This document shows positions 1 to 7,605 of a stretch of 30,295 bases of DNA, in pieces. Both the position numbers and the translations under genes were made by a program. This DNA is from DATNBT01 sp964579765 (GTDB lineage Bacteria > Acidobacteriota > Vicinamibacteria > Vicinamibacterales > CAVVIG01), in contig CAZOIK010000044.1 of NCBI GenBank assembly GCA_964579765.1, forward strand, positions 1 to 30,295, read 5' to 3'. The notes under the pieces were generated by a model. It was not told the origin of the DNA and ran no database searches. It worked only from the letters and a program-made list of their open reading frames with translations. Positions within the stretch are counted from its first letter, which is position 1. Every line of letters begins with the position of its first letter.

Positions 1-195
1 CTCGATGCCGCGGTGTGGATGCCAGGGAAAGCCAGCTAAGTATTCGTCGGGGTTGTCGTTGCGGAAGTCGTCGAACAGCAGGAACGGGTCGAATTCTCTC
101 GGGTCGCCGAACCCGAAGCCGCGGCGTAGGTGCACGCCGGCGCCCTCGAGCGTCGGACGCGGCTGAATGACGCGTTTGATGGGCCTGATCGACAT
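1..195 (-). CDS. Pirin family protein, N-terminal part (cut by window edge)
   Basis: The 65 visible codons begin at ATG 195 and run off the left edge. The translation begins MSIRPIKRVIQPRPTLEGAG and ends with FPWHPHRGIE. This matches the pirin N-terminal cupin, in which the HPHRG motif supplies two of the metal ligands (here His59 and His61); the FDPFLLFDDF stretch before it is also typical. Pirins are non-heme iron cupins, some with quercetin dioxygenase activity and others acting as redox-sensitive regulators. The C-terminal half cannot be seen, so nothing can be said about activity. The gene is divergent from the MBL-fold gene at 218 with only 22 nt between the two start codons. Confidence 0.88.
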   Translation of the reverse strand, partial: MSIRPIKRVIQPRPTLEGAGVHLRRGFGFGDPREFDPFLLFDDFRNDNPDEYLAGFPWHPHRGIE

Positions 196-200
196 TTCCT

Positions 201-210
201 GAGTATACTC
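201..210. promoter_or_regulatory. Palindromic bidirectional -10 candidate
   Basis: GAGTATACTC is a perfect 10-bp palindrome in the middle of the 22-nt gap between two divergent starts. It gives TATACT at 204-209 on the plus strand, 8 nt before ATG 218. It also gives TATACT at 207-202 on the minus strand, 6 nt before ATG 195. Both distances fit transcription starting at or next to the start codon. No clear -35 element was seen on either side. The promoter role is inferred. Confidence 0.5.
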
Positions 211-217
211 TCGCCCC

Positions 218-1078
218 ATGCCAAAGCGCTCGACCGCCCGTCTGTGTCTCGCCGGCGCGTTCGTGACGGCGCTCGGCGCCGTCTACGTACACGCGCAGTT
301 CGGCAACGCGCCCGCGAAGTTGAACACGGTGAAGATCGCGCCGGATCTTTTCGTCATCCACAACGACTACGTGCCCGGGAACACGACCGCGCTCGTCACC
401 GACGAGGGCGTCGTCCTCGTGGACGACAAGTTCGAGATCGACTTCCCGAACATCGTCGCCGAGGTGAAGAAGATCACGAACCAGCCGATCAAGTACGTGA
501 TCAACACGCACCATCATTCGGATCACAGCGGCAGCAACGCAAAGATGCAGGCGATGAACGTGCAGGTGATCGCGTCGGAGCAGGCGCGCGAGAACATGGT
601 GGACGGCAAGCAGCCGGGCCTCCCGACGATGGTGTTCGATCACCATGCGCACGTCTATCTCGGCGGCAAGAGGGTCGAGCTCTATCATTTCGGACGCGCG
701 CACACGAACGGCGACGTCGTCGCGCTGTTCCCGGGCGATCGCGTGCTTGCCGCCGGCGACATGTTCACCTATGGCGACGCCACGCCCGAGCTCATCGACT
801 ATGCGGGCGGGGGCAGCGCGAAAGAGTGGACGTCCACGCTCGACTCGGCGCTGCAGCTCGACTTCGACACGGTCGTGCCCGGCCACGGCATCGTCACGAA
901 CAAGGCCGAGATGCGGAAGTTTCGCGACAGCACGCTGCGGCTGCGTACCCGCGTCCACGAGATGCTTGTCGCGAAGAAGTCGCGTGCCGACATCGCGAAC
1001 ATGCTGAAGACGGAGTTCCACTGGGAGCAGCTCCATCTCGATCGCGGGCTTGACGGCGCGATGGCCGAGCTGCAATAG
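218..1078 (+). CDS. Exported MBL-fold metallo-hydrolase
   Basis: The 286-aa product has an N-terminal signal-like segment (about residues 1-27, ending near YVHAQ). The metallo-beta-lactamase fold is shown by the zinc motif H98-x-H100-x-D102-H103 (THHHSDH), then His162 in GRAHTNGD, Asp181 in AGDMF and His223 in PGHG. Spacing and GRAHTNGD resemble the exported MBL hydrolases distantly related to class B beta-lactamases and quinoprotein-linked lactonases; the substrate is unknown. A paralogue with the same layout lies at 5860-6783. The start is placed at ATG 218, directly after the palindromic -10 candidate. An RND pump gene follows 99 nt downstream on the same strand. Confidence 0.9.
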   Translation: MPKRSTARLCLAGAFVTALGAVYVHAQFGNAPAKLNTVKIAPDLFVIHNDYVPGNTTALVTDEGVVLVDDKFEIDFPNIVAEVKKITNQPIKYVINTHHHSDHSGSNAKMQAMNVQVIASEQARENMVDGKQPGLPTMVFDHHAHVYLGGKRVELYHFGRAHTNGDVVALFPGDRVLAAGDMFTYGDATPELIDYAGGGSAKEWTSTLDSALQLDFDTVVPGHGIVTNKAEMRKFRDSTLRLRTRVHEMLVAKKSRADIANMLKTEFHWEQLHLDRGLDGAMAELQ

Positions 1079-1089
1079 AGAGGAGCGTG

Positions 1090-1110
1090 AGAAGTCAGAA
1101 GTAAGAAGTT
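1090..1110. repeat. Three tandem copies of AGAAGTN
   Basis: Three head-to-tail 7-mers (AGAAGTC, AGAAGTA, AGAAGTT) lie in the 99-nt gap before the RND gene. The tract is purine-rich in an otherwise GC-rich, mixed context. No function can be assigned. Confidence 0.6.
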
Positions 1111-1177
1111 TGAAGGAATCGCTCCGGTTGTAAGCACGGCGCGAGCGGCGCAGGTAAACTTGATCGAGCCCGCACGC

Positions 1178-4100
1178 GTGAACATTTCCGACATCTTTAT
1201 CCGCCGTCCCATCGCGACGAGCTTGATCATGCTCGGCATCGCGGTCTTTGGGGTCATCGCCTATCGCAGTCTCGCGGTCAGCGACCTGCCGAGCGTCGAT
1301 CTGCCGACGCTGAACATCCGCGCCGGTCTGCCGGGTGGCGATCCAGCCACGATGGCGTCGTCGGTCGCGAGTCCACTCGAACGGCAGCTCACAACCATTG
1401 CCGGCGTGGACGAGATGAGCTCGTCGAGCTCGACCGGCAGCACCAGCGTGACGCTGCAGTTCGACCTGAGCCGTGACATCGACAGCGCCGCCGTGGACGT
1501 GCAGACGGCGATCGCGGCCGTCATGCCGCTCCTGCCAGCGGGCATGCCCACGCCGCCGTCGTTCCGAAAGTTCAACCCGGCCGATCAGCCGGTGATGTAT
1601 CTCGGCCTGACGTCCAGCACGCTGCCGATGTACGTGGTGGACGACTATGCCGAAACGGTCATCGCGCCGCGCATCTCGATGGTCAACGGCGTCTCGCAGG
1701 TGCAGGTGCAGGGCGCGCAGAAGTACGCCGTCCGCGTGCAGGTCGATCCGGAGAAGCTGCGCAACGAGAACCTCGGGCTAAACGAAATCGACCAGGCGCT
1801 TCAGAACTGGAACGTCGATCTGCCGACCGGGCAGCTATTCGGCAACGACGCGACCTACAACATCCAGGCGGGCGGCCAGTTGCCGAACGCGGCGGCGTTC
1901 CGGCCGCTCATTGTCGCCTACCGCAACGGCGCGCCGCTGCGGCTGTCGCAGGTCGCCCGCGTCCTCGACGACGTCGAGGACAACACGAACGCGTCGTGGC
2001 TGTATACGAAGCAGGAGGGCGGACAGCGCTCGATCAGCCTCCAGGTGATGCGGCAGCCCGGCAGCAACACAATCGAGGTCACCGACGCGATCCGCAAGCT
2101 GCTGCCGTCCTTCCGCGCGCAGCTGCCGCCATCGGTGCACCTGACGGTACGCGGCGACCGCTCGCGCAACATCCGCGAGGCCTTCAGCGACATCCAGTGG
2201 ACGATGCTCGTCACGCTGATCCTGGTGGTCGGTGTGATCTTCCTCTTCCTGCACAACGGCTCGGCGACGCTCATCCCGGCGCTCGCGCTGCCGTTCTCAC
2301 TGCTCGGCACGTTCGCGGTGATGAAGCTGCTCGACTTCACGCTCGACAACCTGTCGATGATGGCGCTCATCCTCTCGATCGGCTTTGTCGTGGACGATGC
2401 GATTGTGATGCTCGAGAACGTCGTGCGGCACGTCGAGAAAGGCGAGCAGTCGGTCGCCGCGGCGTTGACCGGGTCGAAGGAGATCGGCTTCACGATCCTG
2501 TCGATGACGATCTCGCTCGCGGCCGTCTTCATCCCGATTCTGTTCATGGGCGGCATTCTCGGCCGGCTGTTCCGCGAGTTCGCCGTGACGATTACCGCGG
2601 CGATTCTCATTTCGGGCGTGGTGTCGGTGACGCTCACACCGATGCTCTGCAGCCGGTTTCTCAACGCCGCGGCCATCCACGGCAAGGGACGCTTCGCCCG
2701 CGGTATGGAAAGCGCGTTCGCCGCGATGTTCCGTTTCTACGAATGGAGCCTCGGCATCGTCCTCCGGCACCGGCCGGTGATGATTGTCGTGTTCTTCGCA
2801 GTGCTGGCCGGCACGGCCGCGATGTTCGTCGTCGTGCCGAAGGGGTTCATTCCGACCGGAGACAACGACACGCTGAACATCTACCTGCGCGCGCAGCAGG
2901 GCACGTCGTACTACGAGATGGCGGGCAGCGGGAGGAAGGTCGCCGAGATTCTCAACCGCAACCCGTACGTGGACACGTTCTTCATGAGCACCGGCGGCGG
3001 CTTCGGTTCCATGAACACGGCGCGGTTCTTCATCCAGCTGGTCCCGCGGCGCAACCGGCCGGTCTCGGCGCAGCAGATCGCGGACACGCTGCGCCCGCAG
3101 CTCGATCACTTTCCGAGCTTCGACACGTTCATCAACCTGCCGCCCGCGCTGCAGATCGGCGGCCGCCAGTCGAACAGCACGTACACGATGACGGTGGAGA
3201 GCGCCGACACGACGGAGCTGTACAAATGGGCCCGGGCGCTCGAAGAGCAGATCGCGAAGCTGCCGATCGTGCGCGACGTCAACGACGACATGGAGATGCG
3301 CAGCCCGCGCGTGGATCTCGTCGTCGATCGCGACAAAGCGGCGGCGGTCGGCCTGACGGCGAGCAGCATCGAGAACGCGCTCTACAACGGCCTGGGCCCG
3401 CAGTGGGCGTCCACCATCTACAGCGACAAGACGCAGTACAAGGTGCTGCTCGAGCTCGAGCCGAAGTACCAGCAGCGCATCGACTCGCTGCAGAAGATCT
3501 CGTTCAAGACGCCGTCGGGCTCGCTCGTGCCGCTCGGATCGATCCTGTCAACAAGAGAGACCGTCGGGCCGCAGACCGTCAACCACTCGGGCGAGCTGCC
3601 GTCGGTGTCGATTTCGTTCGGCCTGAGCCCGGGCGTGTCGCTCGGCGAAGCAGTGGCCCGGATCAACGCGCTCGCCGCGTCCTTCCTGCCGCCGACGGTC
3701 ACGACCGAGTTCCAGGGGTCCGCGAAGGTGTTCAGGGAGTCGCTCTCGAACCTGGGTCTGCTGCTCGTCATTGCCATCGGCGTCGTCTACATTGTGCTGG
3801 GGATGCTGTACGAGAGCTATATCCATCCGCTGACGATTCTTTCCGGCCTGCCGTCGGCGGGTCTCGGCGCGCTCGTCACACTGTGGCTGTTCGGCAACGA
3901 GCTGAACATCTACTCGTTCGTCGGGCTCGTGATGCTGATCGGGATCGTGAAGAAGAACGCGATCATGCAGATCGACTTCGCGCTCGAGGCGGAGCGGCGC
4001 GAGGGGAAGTCTCCGAAAGAGGCGATCTACGAGGGCTGTCTCATCCGCTTCCGGCCGATTATGATGACGACGATGGCGGCGCTTTTGGGCGCGGTGCCGA

Positions 4101-4303
4101 TCGCGCTCGGCGTCGGCGCGGGCGGCGAGGCGCGACGCCCGCTCGGCCTGGCCGTGGTCGGCGGGCTGATTGTGTCGCAGCTCATCACGCTCTATCTGAC
4201 GCCGGTCGTCTATACCTACATGGCGGCGCTCGGCGCGCGCGGGAGAACCCACCACGTCCACGCTACGGAGCGGCCAGCGACGGCATTCGGCGACGCCACG
4301 TAA
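1178..4303 (+). CDS. RND multidrug efflux permease, MdtB/MdtC-like
   Basis: This is a full-length RND inner-membrane proton antiporter (about 1041 aa from GTG 1178; TTG 1160 is a possible start six codons earlier). GTG 1178 is preferred because it gives the family-typical opening MNISDIFIRRPIATSL. Proton-relay residues are present: the aspartate pair in GFVVDDAIV (about residues 406-407, matching AcrB Asp407/408) and the lysine in GIVKKNAI (about 925-926). Two large periplasmic loops and about twelve membrane segments are visible. The GFVVDDAIV wording resembles the MdtB/MdtC branch. No membrane-fusion or outer-membrane partner gene is adjacent, so it is an orphan pump here, unlike the tripartite system at the right end. 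Confidence 0.9.
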   Translation: MNISDIFIRRPIATSLIMLGIAVFGVIAYRSLAVSDLPSVDLPTLNIRAGLPGGDPATMASSVASPLERQLTTIAGVDEMSSSSSTGSTSVTLQFDLSRDIDSAAVDVQTAIAAVMPLLPAGMPTPPSFRKFNPADQPVMYLGLTSSTLPMYVVDDYAETVIAPRISMVNGVSQVQVQGAQKYAVRVQVDPEKLRNENLGLNEIDQALQNWNVDLPTGQLFGNDATYNIQAGGQLPNAAAFRPLIVAYRNGAPLRLSQVARVLDDVEDNTNASWLYTKQEGGQRSISLQVMRQPGSNTIEVTDAIRKLLPSFRAQLPPSVHLTVRGDRSRNIREAFSDIQWTMLVTLILVVGVIFLFLHNGSATLIPALALPFSLLGTFAVMKLLDFTLDNLSMMALILSIGFVVDDAIVMLENVVRHVEKGEQSVAAALTGSKEIGFTILSMTISLAAVFIPILFMGGILGRLFREFAVTITAAILISGVVSVTLTPMLCSRFLNAAAIHGKGRFARGMESAFAAMFRFYEWSLGIVLRHRPVMIVVFFAVLAGTAAMFVVVPKGFIPTGDNDTLNIYLRAQQGTSYYEMAGSGRKVAEILNRNPYVDTFFMSTGGGFGSMNTARFFIQLVPRRNRPVSAQQIADTLRPQLDHFPSFDTFINLPPALQIGGRQSNSTYTMTVESADTTELYKWARALEEQIAKLPIVRDVNDDMEMRSPRVDLVVDRDKAAAVGLTASSIENALYNGLGPQWASTIYSDKTQYKVLLELEPKYQQRIDSLQKISFKTPSGSLVPLGSILSTRETVGPQTVNHSGELPSVSISFGLSPGVSLGEAVARINALAASFLPPTVTTEFQGSAKVFRESLSNLGLLLVIAIGVVYIVLGMLYESYIHPLTILSGLPSAGLGALVTLWLFGNELNIYSFVGLVMLIGIVKKNAIMQIDFALEAERREGKSPKEAIYEGCLIRFRPIMMTTMAALLGAVPIALGVGAGGEARRPLGLAVVGGLIVSQLITLYLTPVVYTYMAALGARGRTHHVHATERPATAFGDAT

Positions 4304-4340
4304 CGGCGCGCTCGTTGGCGCGCTGCTGACGGGGGCGCTC

Positions 4341-5774
4341 GTGGCGATTTCGTTCCTCGGCTGGCGTGCCGCCGGGCTGCCGTTCGCCCCCTTTGACATC
4401 TTCGACTGGCTCGTGCGCCTGCTGCCCGGCGTGGTTGTGACGTTCGCGATTGACGCGAGCGTCGCCGTCAGCCGCGCGCTCGGGGTCACGAACATTGGCG
4501 TGGCCGCCAAAGCCGGCGATCAAGCGCTCGCCATCGGCGGCTCTCTCGCGGCCGGCGTTGTCGCGGGCGCGGCACTGTTCGGTGTTCTCTCGACGTCGCA
4601 GGAACCGGCGCTGCTCTTCGGCGGTGTCCTCGGCGCGATGCTCGGCGGCCTGGCGCTGCTCGCGGAGCGTCGCCTGCAGCGGGTGGCGGCCGGGGCGGCG
4701 ACCGCAAACGCGTGGGTGTTTGCGACGTGCTTCGCGTGGGGGCTGGCGTTCGGGTGGATCTACGACAAACTCTCCACTGCAGCAGACGCCGGGAACACAA
4801 AGGAGTCACGGCGACGATTTCTCTCTACGCTCACCGGCGCGACGATCGCGAGTGCGGGGCTCTCGACGCTGGCCGGCGTGCTCGTCGGGCGCCGATCGCG
4901 CGCGATCGCCGGACCGCGATGGACCGATGACCACGTGCTGCCAAACGCCGCGTCGCCCGTGGCGCCAGTGCCTGGCACGCGCGCCGAGTTCACGCGGCTC
5001 GAGGACTTCTATCGCATCGACACCGACACGCGCGCGCCGTCGCTCGACGGCGACCGCTGGCGGCTCGCGGTGAGCGGCCTGATCGCGAGGCCGCTGACGA
5101 TGTCACTCGCCGAACTGCGCGCCATCGAGCCGCTGGATCAGTTCGCGACGCTGTGCTGCATTTCCAATCCGCCCGGCGGCGATCTGATCAGCACGACGCG
5201 CTGGACGGGCGTCAGCCTCCAGCGGCTCGTACCGCGGCTCGGGCTCTTGCCGTCAGCGACGCACCTGAAGATCGCGTCGGCCGACGGCTTCTTCGAGACC
5301 GTCGCGCTCGACACGATTCGCGCCGACGCGCGCGCGATGCTCGTGTACGCGTGGGACGGCGTGCCGCTGCCCGTCGAGCACGGCTTTCCGCTGCGGCTCT
5401 ACGTGCCGGACGTGTACGGGATGAAGCAGCCGAAATGGATCGTCGCGATCGAAGCTGTCGATCGCTGGGAGCCCGGTTATTGGGTGGTGCGCGGGTGGAG
5501 CAAGGATGGACGCGTGCAGCCGTTCGCGTCGGTTGACGCAGTCGTGCGCGGTCGCGGGAAGGCAGAGACCGGCGGCATCGCTTACGCCGGTGCGCGCGGC
5601 GTCGCGAAAGTCGAAGTCCGCGGCGACGACGGAGAGTGGCACGAAGCGACGATCCGCGACCCGCTGTCGGATCTCACATGGGTCATCTGGCGAGCGGAAA
5701 TGCCCGCCGCAAGAACGTACGTGGCGCGGGCCGTCGTTCGGCCTGAAAGGGCCGCCCTACGAACGCGTGCGTAG
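4341..5774 (+). CDS. Membrane-anchored molybdopterin oxidoreductase, sulfite-oxidase fold
   Basis: The N-terminal part (residues 1-145) is hydrophobic with about four membrane segments. A twin-arginine-like motif (SRRRFL, about 157-162) and another hydrophobic stretch follow, and then a sulfite-oxidase-type molybdopterin domain from about residue 215. The motif LCCISNPPGGDL at 271-282 carries the candidate molybdenum ligand (Cys273, with Cys272 next to it). KQPKWI and WEPGYWVVRGWS are also typical of the fold. The substrate is unknown; sulfite or another oxyanion or sulfoxide is possible. The start is doubtful: GTG 4341 cuts into the first membrane helix, and hydrophobic sequence continues in frame upstream without ATG, GTG or TTG. 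The C-terminus ends inside a palindromic repeat and may be shortened. Confidence 0.82.
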   Translation: MAISFLGWRAAGLPFAPFDIFDWLVRLLPGVVVTFAIDASVAVSRALGVTNIGVAAKAGDQALAIGGSLAAGVVAGAALFGVLSTSQEPALLFGGVLGAMLGGLALLAERRLQRVAAGAATANAWVFATCFAWGLAFGWIYDKLSTAADAGNTKESRRRFLSTLTGATIASAGLSTLAGVLVGRRSRAIAGPRWTDDHVLPNAASPVAPVPGTRAEFTRLEDFYRIDTDTRAPSLDGDRWRLAVSGLIARPLTMSLAELRAIEPLDQFATLCCISNPPGGDLISTTRWTGVSLQRLVPRLGLLPSATHLKIASADGFFETVALDTIRADARAMLVYAWDGVPLPVEHGFPLRLYVPDVYGMKQPKWIVAIEAVDRWEPGYWVVRGWSKDGRVQPFASVDAVVRGRGKAETGGIAYAGARGVAKVEVRGDDGEWHEATIRDPLSDLTWVIWRAEMPAARTYVARAVVRPERAALRTRA

Positions 5775-5840
5775 CGCAGGCCGGCACCCGGTACGTAGGG
5801 CGGGCCGGGGCCCGTAGGTAGCTCGGGCCTTTTCGGCCCG
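5744..5840. repeat. Palindromic repeat cluster at the end of the molybdoenzyme gene
   Basis: Outer inverted 9-mers CCGCCCTAC (5752-5760) and GTAGGGCGG (5795-5803) face away from each other. Inside or next to them are CGGGCC-GG-GGCCCG (5801-5814) and CGGGCC-TTTTC-GGCCCG (5824-5840). The left part is translated as the tail of the molybdoenzyme and supplies its stop codon. The right part ends 19 nt before ATG 5860. The hairpins could also limit read-through, but no U-tract follows. Confidence 0.7.
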
Positions 5841-5846
5841 CGGGTG

Positions 5847-5852
5847 TATCAT
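5847..5852 (+). promoter_or_regulatory. -10-like hexamer TATCAT before the second MBL gene
   Basis: TATCAT lies 7 nt before ATG 5860. That distance matches a leaderless transcript, as at several other starts in the window. No convincing -35 box was seen. Confidence 0.35.
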
Positions 5853-5859
5853 CTCGCGC

Positions 5860-6783
5860 ATGAAACGACTTCTTTTGCTCGTCTCGCTCGTGGCAGTCGG
5901 TGGCCTCTCGATCAGTGTCGCGGCGTTCCAGCAGCCGCCGGCGAACGCGCCGAAGGTCGTCCAGGTGCAGAAGCTTCGCGACAACCTCTACATGCTGACG
6001 GGAGGCGGCGGGAACACGGCGGTGTTCATCCGCAGCGACGGCATCACGCTGGTGGACACGAAGAATCCCGGATGGGGGCAGCCCATTCTTGACGAGGTCA
6101 AGAAGCTGAGCGACAAGCCGGTCACGCAGATCATCAACACCCACACGCACGGCGACCACGTGAGCGGCAACGTCGAGATGCCGGTGAACGTCGAGATCAT
6201 CGTCCAGGACAACACGAAGACGAACATGATGGAGATGCGCGGCGCCACCGGGATCGCGCAGAACGGCCCGCCGACGAACATCTTCAAGGAGCACAACGGG
6301 CGCGGCATGCCGACGAAGACCTTCAAAGATCGGATGAAGGTGAACAAGGGCGCCGACGAGATTGATTTGTACTACTTCGGGCGCGGCCACACCAACGGTG
6401 ATGCGTGGGTGGTCTTCCCCGCGATCCGCCTGGTACACGCCGGCGACATCTTCTCGGGTAAGAATATTCCGCTGCTCGACGCGAACAACGGTGGCAGCGG
6501 CGTCGAGATCGGCAACTCGCTGGCGAAGGCCGCGGCCACGCTGAAGAACATCGACACCATCATCACCGGCCACAGCACGACGATGACGATGGCCGATCTG
6601 CGCGAGTACGCCGACTTCAACAAGGAGTTCATGCGCGACGTGCAGGCCGCCAAGAAGGCGGGCAAGACGGTGGACGAGGTCGCGGCGAGCTGGAAGATTC
6701 CGGCGAAATACCAAGGCTACGCCGCGCCACAGGCCGCCCGACTCAAGGCGAACGTGCAGATCGTGTACGACGAGACGAAGTAA
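5860..6783 (+). CDS. Exported MBL-fold metallo-hydrolase, second copy
   Basis: The 307-aa protein starts with a clear signal peptide (MKRLLLLVSLVAVGG, cleavage near residues 22-24). Zinc-site residues of the metallo-beta-lactamase fold are all present: H95-x-H97-x-D99-H100 (NTHTHGDH), His177 in GRGHTNGD, Asp196 in AGDIF and His238 in TGHS. It shares the layout of the protein at 218-1078 and is probably a diverged paralogue, with an insertion around 125-160. The C-terminal stretch is rich in charged helix-forming residues. Substrate unknown. It is preceded by a palindromic repeat and a -10-like hexamer and is convergent with the sirtuin gene. Confidence 0.9.
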   Translation: MKRLLLLVSLVAVGGLSISVAAFQQPPANAPKVVQVQKLRDNLYMLTGGGGNTAVFIRSDGITLVDTKNPGWGQPILDEVKKLSDKPVTQIINTHTHGDHVSGNVEMPVNVEIIVQDNTKTNMMEMRGATGIAQNGPPTNIFKEHNGRGMPTKTFKDRMKVNKGADEIDLYYFGRGHTNGDAWVVFPAIRLVHAGDIFSGKNIPLLDANNGGSGVEIGNSLAKAAATLKNIDTIITGHSTTMTMADLREYADFNKEFMRDVQAAKKAGKTVDEVAASWKIPAKYQGYAAPQAARLKANVQIVYDETK

Positions 6784-6788
6784 TCGAC

Positions 6789-6806
6789 GGGGGCCGTGAA
6801 GCCCCC
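6789..6806. repeat. Inverted repeat between convergent genes
   Basis: GGGGGC (6789-6794) and GCCCCC (6801-6806) are separated by CGTGAA. It fills most of the 23-nt gap between the MBL gene and the sirtuin gene and abuts the sirtuin stop codon. It may act as a two-way terminator, and it has the same style as the other palindromes in the window. Confidence 0.55.
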
Positions 6807-7532
6807 CTACATTCGCCGCGACGTCAGTTCTTCCACGATCCGCGGAAGGGCTGACGTCGCCGGCTCTTTGACCCACTCCGCGCCGAGACCGTCGAGAAAC
6901 GAATCATCCGGATTGATCTCAATCAGCCGTCCACGGCGGCCTCTCGCCAGGCGCGTCCAGTGGACGATGTAGTCGAAGGCGACCGTCGTGCCGACGACAA
7001 TCACGACGTCGCAGGGCTTCGCGCGCACGTAGGTGTCTACACGTGCGACCTCCCGAGGATCCAGACTCTCGCCGAACCACACAACCCCGGGGCGCAGGCG
7101 CGCGTCGCACGTCGGACAGCGCGGCACTCCGGCCGCATCGTCGGCCGATTCCTGGCGTGCGAAGTCGCCGCGCTCGCACGTGGTCAGGAAGATGTCGCCG
7201 TGAATCCGTACGAGCTGATCAGGCGGGACACGGTAGCCGTCCCAGTCGGCGCGGACGTGCAGGTCGTCCACGTTCTGCGTGAGCAGGAAGAATTCGTCCG
7301 CGCGCGCGGATAGCACGGTCACGGCGCGATGCGCCGCGTTCGGGACGGCGCGGCGGATCAGGTTGCGCCGTTCGCGATACCACTGCCAGACGATCTCGGG
7401 ATCCGAGTCGAATGCCGACTGCGTCGCGAGTTTCGTCGGATCGAGATTGCGCCAGTAGCCGCCGGTCCCGCGGAAGGTGGGGATGCCACTCTCCGCGGAA
7501 ATGCCGGCGCCGGTGACGATGAGAACTCTCAC
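6807..7532 (-). CDS. Sirtuin: NAD-dependent protein deacylase, CobB/SIRT5-like
   Basis: This is a complete 241-aa Sir2 domain. Residues visible are GAGISAESGIPTFRG (8-22) for NAD binding, TQNVDDLH (85-92), the catalytic His111 in IHGD, and GVVWFGE (149-155). Cys119, Cys139 and Cys142 lie in the zinc-site region, with only one cysteine in the first half. Tyr52 and Arg55 in WYRERR match the Y-x-x-R pair that lets class III sirtuins accept succinyl- or malonyl-lysine, so desuccinylase activity is likely as well as deacetylase. The start is GTG 7532, right before the Rossmann strand. It stands alone between two palindromic repeats. Confidence 0.9.
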   Translation of the reverse strand: MRVLIVTGAGISAESGIPTFRGTGGYWRNLDPTKLATQSAFDSDPEIVWQWYRERRNLIRRAVPNAAHRAVTVLSARADEFFLLTQNVDDLHVRADWDGYRVPPDQLVRIHGDIFLTTCERGDFARQESADDAAGVPRCPTCDARLRPGVVWFGESLDPREVARVDTYVRAKPCDVVIVVGTTVAFDYIVHWTRLARGRRGRLIEINPDDSFLDGLGAEWVKEPATSALPRIVEELTSRRM

Positions 7533-7550
7533 GCGCGTACTTCACCGCTC

Positions 7551-7605
7551 GTAGGGCGGGTCTTTTGGGCCCGCCATGCTGGCGGCCGTGAAAGGGCCGC
7601 CCTAC
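7551..7605. repeat. Palindromic repeat pair after the quinoprotein gene
   Basis: Outer inverted 9-mers GTAGGGCGG (7551-7559) and CCGCCCTAC (7597-7605) enclose two hairpins. One is GGCGGG/CCCGCC (7555-7560 and 7570-7575), and the other is GGCGGCC/GGCCGCC (7581-7587 and 7595-7601). The same 9-mer occurs at 5752 and 5795. The stop codon of the quinoprotein gene (7602-7604) is the TAG of the right-hand 9-mer read on the minus strand. Confidence 0.75.

Noticed and set aside
1996..4329. Long plus-strand open frame (777 codons) inside the RND gene
   Set aside because: It is Arg/His/Asp-rich, has no domains and lies in a shifted frame of a clear RND permease; an expected shadow at high GC.
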